From Hysterangium stoloniferum (taxonomy: Eukaryota > Basidiomycota > Agaricomycetes > Hysterangiales > Hysterangiaceae): a DNA stretch of 64,000 nt. Within the stretch, counting starts at the first letter, position 1; every line of letters begins with the position of its first letter. The notes under the pieces were generated by a model. The model ran no database searches, was not told where the DNA came from, and was given only the letters and a program-made list of their open reading frames with translations. Location: assembly GCA_015178975.1 (NCBI GenBank), contig WHVD01000180.1:1-64000 (forward strand), in the 5' to 3' direction. This document shows, in pieces, positions 9,509 through 21,540 of the stretch. A program made the translations under genes and the position numbers.

Positions 9509-9527
9509 ATAATGCTGATACCTCACA

Positions 9528-10966
9528 GGAGACCAACAGATGGAACATCATAAATCTGGATGTAGACTACTATGGGGGTGGAAAAGGTGTAAGCTGGTTG
9601 TATAGGATAAGGGGCAGATGGAAATACTAATCAGGAACAATGAAGGTGCTTAATGGGATTAGTTGGGATACTGACGGTTTGTGAGTGATTGAAGTTTTGC
9701 ATGAGGTCTGATCAGATCTGACAGTGTGCCGAGCACATGGGTTATAACAGTGGTAAAAGACATGGTATGTATGTAAGTGGTGGTATTTTCAAGGAAGTGG
9801 TTACATTATATTATCCTCCAAAATGATAGAATTTACTTACAGCTCAAAAAGGGTAATATAACCCCTCAAAATAGAGGTGAGTAATGGTATTCAAGCATCC
9901 AAATACTTGAAATACAGTGATAATGCCTTGGCCATTCAATATTACACTCGATAGTTGGACCTGTGGCTACCTGACACAATGACAATTACCTGCAGATTAC
10001 ATCTGAACCCTTAGGGCCAACCTCCTTGAAAACTCTATTAGCTATCCCTATACCGCCTTATATCGAATATTCATGATTACTCGAACCACAACTAATAGCC
10101 CACAAAATGCCGGGGCGTTGGCAGTAGCCGAGGTCTGAGGCTTAGACATCAGCTCGCAGGATACAAAAGCACTCACATGAACGGTGAAAAATCAGGCCAA
10201 GTCGCAGGACAGAGACCAGTGTGTTTGACTGTTATTAAATAATCTTCTCAAAAAAATCTGTATTAGACATGGTAGAAAGTCGGTGCGGCGCGTAATTCTC
10301 ATACAATTTAGTTTTAAAGAAATATTTATTTGACGGCAATAGTAATAGAACGAGAAAGAGGAATCAATATAACGAACAAACGTGGGTCCACCGTCCCGTG
10401 GACCGGGGCGTTTGGGCGTTTGGCAAGGGGTCTGCCGGTCTACGAACCGCAATGTTCTGCCCTGCACCGCAGGCTCCGATCTCACTTGTTTCATCGCGTC
10501 AGCTGCTTCATCCTTCCCTTGGTCACGTGGCGCACGTTCATCTCGGGGAAATGTGGTATTGACGGCGTATAAACCAAACTTAATCTCGCACCAGATACGA
10601 TGTCGATTTGATTTCAAGTCAGGAGACGTGTTGACGATGCGCTCAAGCGTAGACGATTCGCATCGCATCGTCCAAACCACGGATTCTCCGTTTGGTATGT
10701 GAGATATTAAGGCAAACGAGAATAGGTGGCATGTTCTCAATCTGTGACAATAAATAATAATTTTGACAATCTTATATCATGAAAGACATTGTGGGAATAA
10801 TATTTGACTCTTGGCAGCCAATCTCGTGTTCAGTTATTTTTGAGATGACTGTATTAATCAACAACCAGCATCTGAGGACTAGAAGAGAAATACAGCTCTA
10901 TAATGTCTCTATCGAGGGTATACAACCGGATATATCAATAAGTTTAACCCATTCCACTCGCACGAC
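9528..10966. other. Intergenic region between LTR-D and IDO
   Basis: No recognisable gene. The sequence is non-repetitive within the window. A 182-codon minus-strand ORF (10740-10192) is open but has no family features; its GC-rich middle (10380-10560) is opposite similar-length ORFs and it is not annotated as a gene. No terminator or RNA gene is seen. Confidence 0.5.
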
Positions 10967-12431
10967 TCAATCTCCCACAACAGCACTTGCCGTCTCATCT
11001 CTGAGCCCCTTTAAAAAAGGTACTAAATTCGTCCCGCCTGTTCCTTTTTCAAACGAGTTAGTGCCGCCACCAGGCAAAGTCTCACCAGGCAAAGTCTCCG
11101 CTCTCCTGGCTTGACTGATGATATACAATGTAGCAATACGAATGTGAGCATCTCGGAAACGCTTCAAAGCAGTGACGGATTCGTTATACGCCGTCTTGAG
11201 GGCCTTTCGGATGTCTACCTCTTCTGGTGTTGCAGATGCGTTTTCGGCCAGTACGATATCCCGCAAGGGACGTTGGCTGACCTTGAGATGGTTAAGAAAG
11301 GCTCGATGATGACGGGGCATGTAAGCCTGCATCCTTTCTAAGTAGGGGTACTGTCCTTCCGTCGGGGTTGTATTGGAATGCGAACGAGAGAGTTGGTCAA
11401 CGCCGAGGAAAATGTCGAGGACGTGAATGATGGAGCTTTGGCCGGCACTCGGGCCGAGCAGATGGGTGGGCTGCTTCAGGCCAGCGGCTTCGACCCCATC
11501 GTAGATCCAAGGACGGCGATCCTGACCACGAAACCACGGGCGGATCTGTGTATAGAACACGGTCGGATCACATCCGTTCTTGACCTCATTCAAGACACCG
11601 GTCATGCAGTCTATGACCCCGGCGAGTTGTGTGAGATAGTTGGATATCCGGCGTAGAGAGAGGAGATCGTTGACAAACGCCTCGTCCTCTATCGAACGGA
11701 GGAGCGTGAGGGCCTTGGCGCCGACAAGCTCGATTCTCGAAGACGTGAGATAGAAATGCTCTTCGTCTGATGTTCCCGTAAACGTGGACTGTGAGTGCAA
11801 GTGCAGGGGGTCTATGGAAAATATAGAGGGTGATGGCGGAGGGCTCATATCCCAATTGTATAGAACATTATCTGAATATGTCAAGATGGGAGGCAAGACA
11901 ATATGCGCAGATACTTGAAGGAGAGGAATCGATAAAGGGGCTGGAATATGAATGGGAGTACCATCTGGCGCTTGTGGGAGAGAGTGGACATAGAAATGCA
12001 GTATATACGTGAGGACATGATGTGCACGCCGCAACGTAGCTTCAGAGACGGCCAACTCGTCGGTAGGGAGTGTAGGCATCTACAAGTTTTTTTCTATATC
12101 AATGAACCGCCACAAGTAGTTAAATTCATCGACATCTTACATATCTCACCTTCTCCCGCCATTCCTCCGAGTCTGCTCTGTCCTGCTCCGTCAAATCTGT
12201 TCTCTCGCCAAGTTTCAGTCTTCGGGAGGTCGCATCTTCAAGCAGCTGTTCCCATACAGCATAGTTACACGGTAAACGGGCCGGGGGAGGTTGGGGAGGC
12301 ATGAACCCAGTACGAACGTCTATATCGAAGTCATGTGCAGCCAACGTTGAGGTATCTGGTACGGACCCAAGGTGGTTGACATCGGGCCGCGGGAGTGACA
12401 AGAAATGGTCTGGAGGAAGAGTATGCTGCAT
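10967..12431 (-). CDS. IDO: Indoleamine 2,3-dioxygenase (IDO)
   Basis: This is a heme dioxygenase converting L-tryptophan to N-formylkynurenine, the first step of the kynurenine route to NAD. Two exons are inferred: 12431-12141 and 12079-10967, with a 61-nt GTAAGA...TTGTAG intron that keeps phase 0, giving about 467 residues, normal for fungal IDO. Family landmarks are DIDVRTGFMPPQPP near the N-terminus, RRAHHVLTYILHFYVHS, FYTQIRPWFRG, GPSAGQSSIIHVLDIFLG, YMPRHHRAFLNHL, the heme-ligand helix RFRDAHIRIATLYI (proximal His) and the active-site loop GTGGTNLVPFLK. The frame is intact. It sits beside a transposon cluster but shows no damage. Confidence 0.93.
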
Positions 12432-13957
12432 GATGTAACAATGGGAGTATAGTAGTATAAGTAGTAGTACAAGTTCCGGGCCGTCTTATATACGATCTGA
12501 TATACAATTTTTGCGATTTATGACACGGGCGCCTAGTGGTTGAAACAGATGTGTGACCAGTACACGACTGATACCTCTTTATTATATGTTTATTATTAAT
12601 GCAGTAAATGTAATAGAGTAGGAACAAGACTGGTACAGAAGCGTTAGGAAGTGTGTTGGAAAAAAGGCTGGCAAGGCAAGATATACAGGAACATGAACTT
12701 AAACTGGAATCTGGCTAATGGCGCAACATTACCGTGTGTAATATTTTCAACATTATCCAGATTCGAAACATTCTAAGACAGCAAGATCAAATTGTTCGGT
12801 AAATTTTGTCAAGTAATTATCCAATGCATCTGACGTATATTAGGAGACCGAGAATGTCAACCTATAGGCGTCAAATACGGGCATCAAACACGGCTATAGG
12901 GGTAGGGTGCTTTCCCTAGCACCCTCCTGCCGCAGTGCCGCTCCATTTTTGATTGGGAGCACATGAATTTAGTAGTTAAGATCGGGAGTGGGTGCAGGGG
13001 ATGGAATCCACCGATTGATAACCGGCGTAAGACAGCATAGCGTGTCAACATCAGATATATGTTCCAATATGCACTAACCTACTAATAGCTGTCCAATTTC
13101 AAGCCTCCCTACGATTCCATGCACGATCTTGATTTCGCTATACCGATGATTCACAGCGGCCACAGGGATGGGAAATATTTTCTAATCGCATGCTTCATTG
13201 CTTACTATCACGACGCCATGCCGAATGAAACATATCTTGCACAACTCCGCACCATGTCGTATATAAGGAGCTCCGGGGTGGGTTGTCTTATAAGTTTTCC
13301 ATAAAATAGAAGTGAAAATAATATTATGAGCTCCCAACTTGTACAAAAATAGTCCAAAATTAATCCTTCCATATATGGTATATCCATTTCGGCATGCCAT
13401 AGGCCGGACGGTAGGGTTCAACCCGGTGATTGGGCGGTTGCCTCGCCAATCGGGTTCATAGGAATTCAGAACGGTCCCTTTTTTGGGGGGGGGGATAAAG
13501 TAACATTCAAACAAGCAGCTACGTTTGATAGCTTGCTATATTTCACTGGCAGTTGCCAGATTTGGTTGAGGGAAAACCTATGGAATTAATCCTTGGCGTT
13601 CACTCTGCTTCAGGTTTTATATTCCCGTACTCTGTCCATCCAGTGGCCGGGCTGTGGATTCCAAGTTATTAGGTCCCAATGAGGGCCAATACGACAAAGA
13701 ATGACTGTTCGCAGTGACAAATATTGATCGACATTGGTAACTCCTGTTTCTGAGCCCCGTTCCGTAAAACAAATAACACGACTGACGTTTTGACTTCCTT
13801 TCCGGTACGATGACAATGTCTGACGTACCCTCAGGAAAATCCATAGTTGACGTCCGTGTTATACACAAGTATTTTACCGACTGAAGTCAGGAGCAGGTGG
13901 ATCAAAGGCGACCCTAGCTGCGAATTTAACGAGCCTGTTAAGAGCAGAAATCAGTGC
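12432..13957. other. Intergenic region between IDO and the ankyrin gene
   Basis: No gene recognised. The 5' flank of IDO (12440-12640) contains short GTAGTA repeats. A perfect 8-bp hairpin AGGGTGCT/AGCACCCT with a 6-nt loop lies at about 12905-12926. A G-run of ten occurs near 13485. Short ORFs (for example 13514-13182 and 13868-13617, minus) have no family features. Confidence 0.5.
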
Positions 13958-14600
13958 CTACATCGTCCGCAATGTCCTCATATGAGGCACACATCCCTTC
14001 TCCATGAAATACTGCACAATCTCTCGCGCATCAACACGGACCGCCACATCCAGCATAAACGGCTTTACAGCAACACGGTCTAGCCGCTTGCGCCTTTTTT
14101 TGCCCCCCGGCGGGACATCGGGCTCAAATTCAATCAGCATCTGTACTAGGGCGAGGTCTTTCTTCCCTATTGCCACTCTGATGGCGAGACAGTTAAGCTC
14201 TTGGGGATCCGCTCCACGATCGAGGAGATACCGAACAAGAGGGATAAATCGTGCGTGGACCGCCCGAACTAAGGGGTATCCGCCATTAGAGTTCGGGGAT
14301 GGCTTCGCAAAGTCAATGCCAGTCCTCTTCTCCCATAAAAAACGGAGTAACGGAAGAGGCTCCGAGTCGGGGCCCATGGTAGGACTGGCACTGTTGAGGT
14401 TTCGAAAAATTCTTTTGGGGAGATCGAGTGCGCCACAGCGATTCACATTGATGGGAGTGATGGATTTTTGGAAAATGAGCCGCATCATGGTCTCCAGGAC
14501 GGGTATGGTGCAAATTGGATATCGCAAGGCCGAACTCAGAAAAGGTCCGGTTATGTATACGGGTTCATTGGGGGCACCTGAACAATATATGCTCGGTTGA
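13958..14600 (-). CDS. Ankyrin-repeat protein, 5' end uncertain
   Basis: The open frame contains three ankyrin-like units: GGYPLVRAVHARFIPLVRYLLDRGADPQ-type sequence, then NCLAIRVAIGKKDLALVQML, then FMLDVAVRVDAREIVQYFM. Ankyrin repeats mediate protein-protein contacts; no catalytic domain is visible. The stop is at 13958-13960. No ATG is seen near the start: the frame is open upstream past 14600 without Met, so either an upstream exon is missing or translation starts further 5'. It could be a fragment of a larger ankyrin gene. Confidence 0.6.
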
Positions 14601-14977
14601 TGCCTCTGATATATGTAGGATGCGTGTATGGATGGTGGAGACAGTTTGATTGCTGAATGAATATATTTGCAAGTATGCGGTAATGAGGGAGACAGTGCGA
14701 AGAGATGGATGTTTATTAGGAGCTGAGTATCAATATCTCATTAACATTTGAAAAATACACACAAGGACACATAACTAACCTCAACAGGGAGGCTGGTTAG
14801 GGTGAATGGTCCATGTAGCATAGAAGAGACTGTGACACCACCGCTTAGTCAAGCACCGGGAATGACCGCAGACAACAGTCTCCGGGAACGAGCAGCCAGC
14901 CCGTAACTTGCTATGGGCACATTATTTATTTCTGAAGCAGACATTCACAATCACTTGTCAAATATAATGATTATTAT

Positions 14978-15499
14978 TCAGGTTTGAGAGGGGAAAAATA
15001 TTGTGCGGTTCAACACTGTAATAAAAAAGTGTTTATTCCTTGTATGGAAGTCCCATAGCCTACGGATCATTATAACTAATACATGGCTGATCATGATGTA
15101 ACATAAGGCCTTGAAGAAGAGCTGCAAGTATGAGCCGGAGAGGCGCCATCGATGTCGAAGACGACTGGCAAATTTACAATGAACTATATGTTGTCGTCTG
15201 CTGGCAGTCAAAATAATATCCTTGAGAATATCCCGTTCATCTTCACGGCCAGGGGGAGAATCACAATGTGTCCTGCATGCAGTGCAAAAGTCACGGAGTG
15301 AACCTACATGAATATTGAGGCATTCTTCGACATCTAAAGATCTGAACCTGTAGAATTCTTCGTCAACGAGTCCTTGTGAGAACATTGCAGATAAGATAAT
15401 AAATATCAGGAGAAGGTTTATCCATGAAGGATGAACAAGTGAAGCCGGAACGCAAGTCATTCTGCTTTCCAGGACACATTGGTGTCCCCAAAGGGTCAT
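14978..15499 (-). CDS. Hypothetical protein with a possible membrane segment
   Basis: A 173-codon ORF with no family recognised. An N-terminal hydrophobic stretch (INLLLIFIILSAMF) could be a signal anchor and a second one lies near the C-terminus (ALCYIMISHVLVIMI). A Cys/His cluster (CTACRTHC) lies in the middle. The ORF is not overlapped by a better candidate, but codon use and lack of homologues I know leave its reality open; it may be one exon of a spliced gene. Confidence 0.35.
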   Translation of the reverse strand: MTLWGHQCVLESRMTCVPASLVHPSWINLLLIFIILSAMFSQGLVDEEFYRFRSLDVEECLNIHVGSLRDFCTACRTHCDSPPGREDERDILKDIILTASRRQHIVHCKFASRLRHRWRLSGSYLQLFFKALCYIMISHVLVIMIRRLWDFHTRNKHFFITVLNRTIFFPSQT

Positions 15500-15776
15500 A
15501 TGGCCCCGGCGGAGTTCATCATAAAAATGGAATTAGATAGGATGCCAACTCACATGTACTATTAGCTCCACAGATATCCACCAGTAATGCCATTGCGTTC
15601 TTCAGTAATCTTTTAGTAAGACGGTCATCGGAACCCGCAGCTTCCTGATGAGTAGGGTCTATCAAAGAACACTGTACTGCTTTCTGCGCAAAGGTGGCAG
15701 TGATCTTATGTAAGCCCGATGGGGCGCCAATGGGCCAAGTGAGACTGACATAGCAAAAGTAGAAAAGGCTTGTAAG

Positions 15777-17164
15777 ATGGTTTCTTCTCCTTCATCTACC
15801 ACCACCACCATGCCAGTAGCTACAGGTAATTCCCAAATACTTACTGAAGAGCACGTTATCGAAGGCTTTCACAAATTCTTACAAACGGCCCTTGCACAGG
15901 CCAAAGCAGAAAAGCTACTCGATGCAGATACATTGGCAAGCGCAGAGGCCGATCTTATGGTTTCAGGTGCGAGTTTTTCCCAGTTTGACAGTCTCCCAGA
16001 GTGCCAAGTTTAATGAATTGCGCAGGTCCTGCCTTGTGTCTGTTCTTTGGTGCATTACGCTCAACCACCGAGCCGCCATCAGTACCTCTACCACGCAGTC
16101 GGTCAGATAAGTCATTAGAGCCAGCACGGCTCTCAAAAGACACATGTCCGCCTGCCTTTCTCCCCTTTCTCCAAGTCTGGGCATCCAGCGTGCCAGCAAT
16201 TCAAAAACTGCCTTCCCAGCACCAACACGACCTCGCGCGAATCATATGCAACTTGAACCCTCTCAGCCAGCCTGTATATTCGGGACTGGGTGGAATTGCC
16301 GCGGACCTTCGTGCGGTGGCTATCGAGATTAGCCAACGGCGCACGTTCCAAGAGCGGTATCAGGCAGACCTGCAGGCTGCGCTTGACGCTGGCCAACTAG
16401 GACGGGGGACCCGTCGGGGATCGAGTGCGACGGCGCACTTCGTCCCTCCACCGATGTACGAAGAGAAAGAGAAAGAGACAGAGACAGAGACAAAGACAGA
16501 AAAGGACACGCGATCCACAGACTGGTCACGGATGCCAGAACCGGAGCTCGCACCCGATCCGCGCCCCCAGGCTGGGGGCAGCAGCTATCTCGACCGTGCG
16601 CCGTCGCTGAAGGCCGAGTCTGCACTGACGATCATCCGCGAGACGCTATTCGCCGCGCTGGCGGACGTCATCACCCAGACGCCGTCGCTCGCGCGGGCCC
16701 TGCAGACGGATCCGCCGCGGGCGTACTTTTCGAGCGTCGCGCTGGCCATCCTCGAGGTCGCACTGACGTCGCTGACGCCGGAGGGCGGTGTGCGCGGCGT
16801 GCTCGGTCGCGAGCTCACGCTGGACGACTGTCCGCCCCCCTTGAAGCCTCTGATGATGGAGCTGGCCGCGCTTGGGCGGGAAGCGCAGACGTACGCGACG
16901 GAGGACGACGAGGATGCCATGCGTCTCGTTGGGGAGGGGCGAGATATCCCTGAGCCCAGGATGGAACGCGTGCGGAAGGTTTTGGAGAGCGGGGTGGGGT
17001 ATGCGCAAGGTGATGAAAATGGAGACGAGGGTCGGCGGAGTGTGGAGGGACGTGCGGTGCAGTTCTCGACGAGGGTCAACCGGCTTGCGTTGACGATGAC
17101 CGGGCTGCCCGCATTCAGATCGTATGCGAAAGACGTGTTTGATGTTTTGGGATCGTTAGGGTAA
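15777..17164 (+). CDS. Conserved-looking hypothetical protein, two exons
   Basis: Exon 1 is 15777-15966 and exon 2 16026-17164, joined across a 59-nt GTGCGA...GCGCAG intron that keeps the frame, giving about 442 residues. The N-terminus is Ser/Thr-rich, followed by helical sequence (EEHVIEGFHKFLQTALAQA). A charged low-complexity tract (EEKEKETETETKTEKD, about residues 205-220) separates it from a helical, GC-rich C-terminal half (AYFSSVALAILEVALTSL, RVNRLALTMTGLPAF). I do not recognise the family; helix content suggests an all-alpha scaffold protein. Third-position GC is much higher than in the transposons around it, as expected for a host gene. Confidence 0.7.
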
Positions 17165-17514
17165 TATTTTTGATACTGATGGTCGGAACGTTTTTATTTT
17201 CTTTTATCTTACTGTTGTAGGTTAGGGTCATAAGGAGATCGCTAGTGTACCGAGGTAGTATAGGAGTCCACCGAGTTGTCCCATTCTAGCTTTTGTTTTA
17301 CTTAATATTCCACGTCCATTTCACCCATTTTAGTTTGGGAGAGTAGCAGACAATAATATTCAGTTAGGTGGTCGCAATGTGATGAGAACTATACGAAATC
17401 TATTCTCCATCCTGTAATACAACTCTAGTCTAAGACAGAATAGCGTACAGCCGAGCAAACCGCGCACCACTTGACGCCCTGCGCCTATGCAGACAAGACA
17501 AGTCCAAAGATGTA

Positions 17515-18743
17515 CTAGACACGCCAGTATTCGCCGGGGTCAAGCTGAATATCCAGACTGGCTGCTATGCTTGTCCCTCTCTCTACCCAATACGAAAAGC
17601 AAGGCTGATGTTCAAACCATGACGAGGAAGCTTGCACATCGGTAGCATTGCCAGGACTTGATGGCTGGCCGACTAGAACTGAAACCTCACTTTTCTTTGT
17701 GTCTGACTCAGATGATGAGAGTGACCGGCCTGACGTAAGGTAAATACAAAGGACTTGCAAACTGCTAGAGGATAGATACCCACGTTCTTCTGAAGCGGGG
17801 CCACGTCCAGCCCAAAGACCGCCAGCCCTGATCCAGCTAGCAACGTTAGACTGGGATTTCATTTCGTCTAATATCCCTATGACAGCCAGAAGGGTGCTAT
17901 CGCACCGTTCAGACTGTTTGATTTCACGTCAATAAATATTGCCTCATAATGCACGCCTCCGTTGCACTGCACCTTGTCTGATCGTCCTTTCCACACTGCC
18001 CGGTCCTGAACTATCAGCTCGTTGGTGTATTCAGGAACACATATGTGGTTATACGGCTGCAACCGAGCTTTCGAGAGAGAATCGTCTACCAGCACCGTTG
18101 TTTCTGTGGAATGCTGAAACGCCGCCCATGGCTTCTCCAAATCTTTGACGACAGTGCCCACTTTTCTGTCTATCAATATGGGATGCATTAGATGTGCAAA
18201 GTCATACCAATATTGCCTGAATGGGTACACACTGTAGTCACGCTGTGGAAGTCCTAGGGTATCTCTGGCCCATATGGCTTTGAAGTCTGATGAACCCATG
18301 TCGAGACCCGTTTCGAAACATTTATTTGCCATGTATTTAACATTTTGCGGCTGTGCTGAGCTCCATATCATAACATCGAGCCAAGGCTTTACGACGTCAT
18401 GGAAGATAAAAGACCTAAGGACAGGTATGTACGGCCTCAGAAGCACTTGTCGGCGACCACGAGATTTTGCCCTCGGGCGGAATAGCAGGGTACCATTGAG
18501 ATCCAAAATTATGAGCTTTTTGCAGCTTTGTGGAGTAGATATATGTTGGGACGGCGCAGCTGTTTTCGCTAGATAGCTTGCAGAGGGTCGGAACATCCGT
18601 TCCTTCCTCTTTGTCAGGGATAGTTTTTTGAACTGGAGATCCACCGTGGTATCTTCAGCCAATTTGGGCATGAAATGTGAGATATATGAGCAGAGGAGAA
18701 GGAGGAAAGAATACAGAGCCAGGAGTAAAACACGTTGAGTCAC
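17515..18743 (-). CDS. FCP1-homology/NIF-type HAD phosphatase-like protein
   Basis: The FCP1-like HAD fold dephosphorylates phosphoserine in its known members. Motifs are LIILDLNGTLLFR (motif I), MIWSSAQPQNV (motif II), and TVLVDDSLSKA (motif III/IV, paired Asp). Motif I reads D-x-N instead of D-x-D, so the acid/base Asp is replaced by Asn. The main exon is 18743-17877. The ORF at 17862-17515 (MKSQSNVASWIRAGG) very probably belongs to the same gene after a ~50-nt intron, but I could not fix the exact splice sites. The true start may be the internal Met MPKLAED (about 18671) rather than the hydrophobic MTQRVLLLALYS; with the latter the protein would be membrane-anchored. Confidence 0.82.
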
Positions 18744-19069
18744 ACACTCGTCACGTCACGCAGACTGGGTTGGTGTATTACACTACGCCACCCTCGTGGA
18801 TACGGTTTCGTACTATGATGTGTCAGAGATGTGATAAATACTCCAATGGCTTCGGCATGACTGAAGTACCGCGTAACAAAGGCTGTGACTTATGTAATTT
18901 CAGGCGACACAAGCATGACGTGCAGGGTCTCAAATCATATATCCCATTCTAGCGAATGTCGACAAAGCAGGGGGTGAAACTCAACTTATGTAATTTCAGA
19001 TGACGCACGCACGGCATACAGGTCACAACTGCGGGTTTAGTCTTACCATTGTGCAGAGCACACACCATC

Positions 19070-20520
19070 ATGTCCTCCTCTAGCGAAATTCCAACAAAAC
19101 AGAAGGCCTGGGTTGTAGTAAAGCGTAGCTCGCCTAAGAACGCTGTCGTGCTTAAAGAAGATTATCCGGTAAACTCGAAGTTGGAGAAGGGTGAAGTCTT
19201 AGTGAAGGTACGTAATTCATCGATGTTCGTAAACTTGCAACGGAACGACAAGTCTAATACTTCTCTGGTGTATTCCAGGTCCATGCTGCGGCTCTTAATC
19301 CAATGTTCGCCAATTTATTACTCCTCACCGTGTGATATATAACGACTTACATCACTACTTCAAGAGGCTGGAAGCTGATGGGGTTGCTTCCCAGTTTTGT
19401 TGCTGGTCGTCCACATGTGGCAGAATATGATTTCGCCGGTACAATCGTGCACACCAACGAGACTAGTTTCAAAAACGGTGACGAGGTGTTCGGGTGGATC
19501 CCTCTTAGTACGTATTTTCACAAACGTCCGACTTTCAGACTACTCTTACGGATACTCTCTGTGTGATAGCCCCGTTGAGAACCGGACGGGGCGCTCTTGC
19601 ACAATACGTGCGGATCCCGGCTGATCACATCGCTCTCAAACCCAGTAATATTGACTTTTCACAAGCTGCTGGTATTGCCATGACAGCTCTCACTGCCTAC
19701 CAAGGATTAGAGCATATGAAGCTTGAGCCTGGTCAGACTATATTCATCAACGGGGGCACTACTGGAGTTGGTAGCTTTGCTATTCAGTTGGCGAAAGCTA
19801 AAGGGTGCATCGTTGTTGCGACTTGCTCGACGCCAAACATGGAAATTGTGAAGAATCTCGGTGCAGATCAGGTGTGTCTTTTTTCCGCGATATAATCGAC
19901 TACTGTATCAACCCCCCCACAAAGATCATCGATTATAAGGTTACGCCACTTATTCCGCACCTGAAGGCGAATCCCCCATCTCCCAAATTTCATGCCATTT
20001 TCGGTAAATGTTATATTGATCTTAAATGCATGCATGCCCACTTAAGACTTTTGAAGATACTGTTGGGTCGTCCAGTGAATTATTCACCGCTTCTCCCGCA
20101 TATCTCGCTCCCAATGGCACATTTGTCAGTGTCGGCACTTCAATAGGGGGCATTGTAAATATGATCACGTCATATGTGAAAACTGAATTCTGGCCAGTGT
20201 GGTTGGGCGGAACAAAGCGCAAGTACATGTGAATAATCAAGTATATCTTATTCCAATCGCGCCGCTCACCCAACATAATCTCTCAGACATGTTGTTGTGA
20301 TCAACAGAAAAGCTGATCTGGATGCATTGAGCAAACTTATCGGTGAAGGTCCGTGGATTTATTGATTGAATGTTTCTTGGGGTGGAGCAGCTCAAGCTAT
20401 TTGATAGGGAAAGTCACCCCATTGGTTGATTCGACGTTCCCGTTCGAGGATGTGCATAAGGCATACGAACGCATTTTGACTAGCCATGCTAAGGGTAAGG
20501 TTGTTGTAAAGGTACTGTGA
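19070..20520 (+). CDS. Zinc-type MDR oxidoreductase (quinone reductase-like), multi-exon
   Basis: This is a medium-chain dehydrogenase/reductase that would reduce a substrate with NADPH; the substrate is unknown. Exon 1 is 19070-19207; further exons start at 19279 and about 19365, and others follow to the TGA at 20518-20520, separated by 50-90-nt GT-AG introns. In order: GroES-like N-terminus (KAWVVVKR, VHAAALNP, EYDFAGTIV, GDEVFGWIP), AAGIAMTALTAYQGLEHM, and the Rossmann loop GGTTGVGSFAIQLAKAKG. The C-terminus is PFEDVHKAYERIL and KGKVVVKVL. No structural zinc-ligand Cys cluster is seen, so it fits the zinc-independent quinone oxidoreductase branch. No stop breaks the predicted exons. Confidence 0.85.
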
Positions 20521-20746
20521 GGTTCGATTGCTTTAATTCTACTTGAATGTATTTAGTTGGGCCCATCATCCATAATGAGATTCTAATCGGGTTGTAACGA
20601 CAGCTATGACTGTTTCATAGGGATATATAAAAAATAAAAGATACACAGAGTGAAGGCGATCTCTAGTAGGTTCGTCTTTATACAAATGCAAGGATTATCT
20701 ATGTTTCTACTCTCCCCCAACTGTCTATTCTCACGCCAACGTCTTT

Positions 20747-21540
20747 TTATTTCTCGACATTGCCTTGATGTGCCTTTGTTGACGGAGGAATATCCAGTTC
20801 ATAGCCATTTTTAAGTCGGTAAGCATAGCATGTAAATAATGGCTCAATGTCGGGATTGTCGACATCCAGTCGCGAGCTCAGATACTCTGGAATACTTTCC
20901 CAGTGAAAGAAGGATATGGACGAAGTACCCAGCTGATCGGGTAAGTCTAAAACCAGGGGCTTACATTCATACACCACAAAGTTGCCCGCATCGTAGAAGA
21001 ATGCCCAGGTGTATGTGATGCTTTCAATTCCTCCGGCTACCAGATGATTAGTGGGATCCATGAGGACGCTATATATATAGGCAATTATATATGGTAGACA
21101 GAAGAAAATGAAAATAGGACATGGGGGACGCACCGTAGAAAATTATCGAGGCCTTCGCTCATCGTACTTTTCAGGTGGGTTCTCATAAACCTGAGTGAAA
21201 GAGACTCCTGGAACATCTGCAAAGTTAAAAGACGATATTGCAACCCAAGTTTGGGGATATTCTGCAGTGCCGATCCGTAGTCTATACTTAGCGCATGTGG
21301 AAAAGCCGCCTCGAGGTCCTTAAGAATGATCGTCAGGGGTTTGTTGAGTAAAGTTTTAGAAGGATTTAAAATACAGACAAATCGCTTAATGGACTTGAAG
21401 GTCCTTTTGAGAAGTTTTTCGCCAGAATAACCAGCCTTGTGATGGCCCAGAACGATCCGTATTGCATTCAAGACCATCAAGTTTGCCCAACATATGTTGG
21501 CTCCGACCTGATTGATAGAGGAAATTGTTTCTGGAGACAT
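20747..21540 (-). CDS. Hypothetical protein, two exons
   Basis: Exon 1 is 21540-21134 and exon 2 21068-20747, with a 65-nt GTGCGT...ATATAG intron that keeps the frame, giving about 242 residues. I do not recognise the family and see no domain motif, signal peptide or membrane segment. Sequence is mixed alpha/beta in character (FVVYECKPLVLDLPDQLG, FHWESIPEYLSSRL). The consistent splicing and the absence of stops argue for a real host gene. Confidence 0.6.

Larger units (their letters stand above)
6420..9527 (+). repeat. LTR-D copy 1, interrupted by Tc1-I and by solo LTR-C2
   Basis: Segments 6420-6847, 8447-8686 and 9509-9527 line up with the uninterrupted LTR-D at 41692-42312. The shared start is GTAGGTGCTTGCAG and the shared end GCTGATACCTCA. 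The two gaps are exactly the Tc1-I element and the LTR-C2 solo copy. The left end is cut by LTR-E. Including flanks, about 690 bp of LTR-D survive here. Confidence 0.85.

Noticed and set aside
10192..10740. 182-codon minus-strand ORF between LTR-D and IDO
   Set aside because: No domain, no coding-like neighbours, and similar-length ORFs lie on the opposite strand of the same GC-rich block; not enough to call a gene.
12905..12926. 8-bp perfect hairpin upstream of the ankyrin gene as a terminator
   Set aside because: Eukaryotic context; no T-run function expected and a single short dyad is likely by chance.
16425..17079. Long ORFs on both strands opposite the 15777-17164 gene
   Set aside because: They are shadows caused by the high GC content of exon 2; Ser/Arg-rich and without domains.
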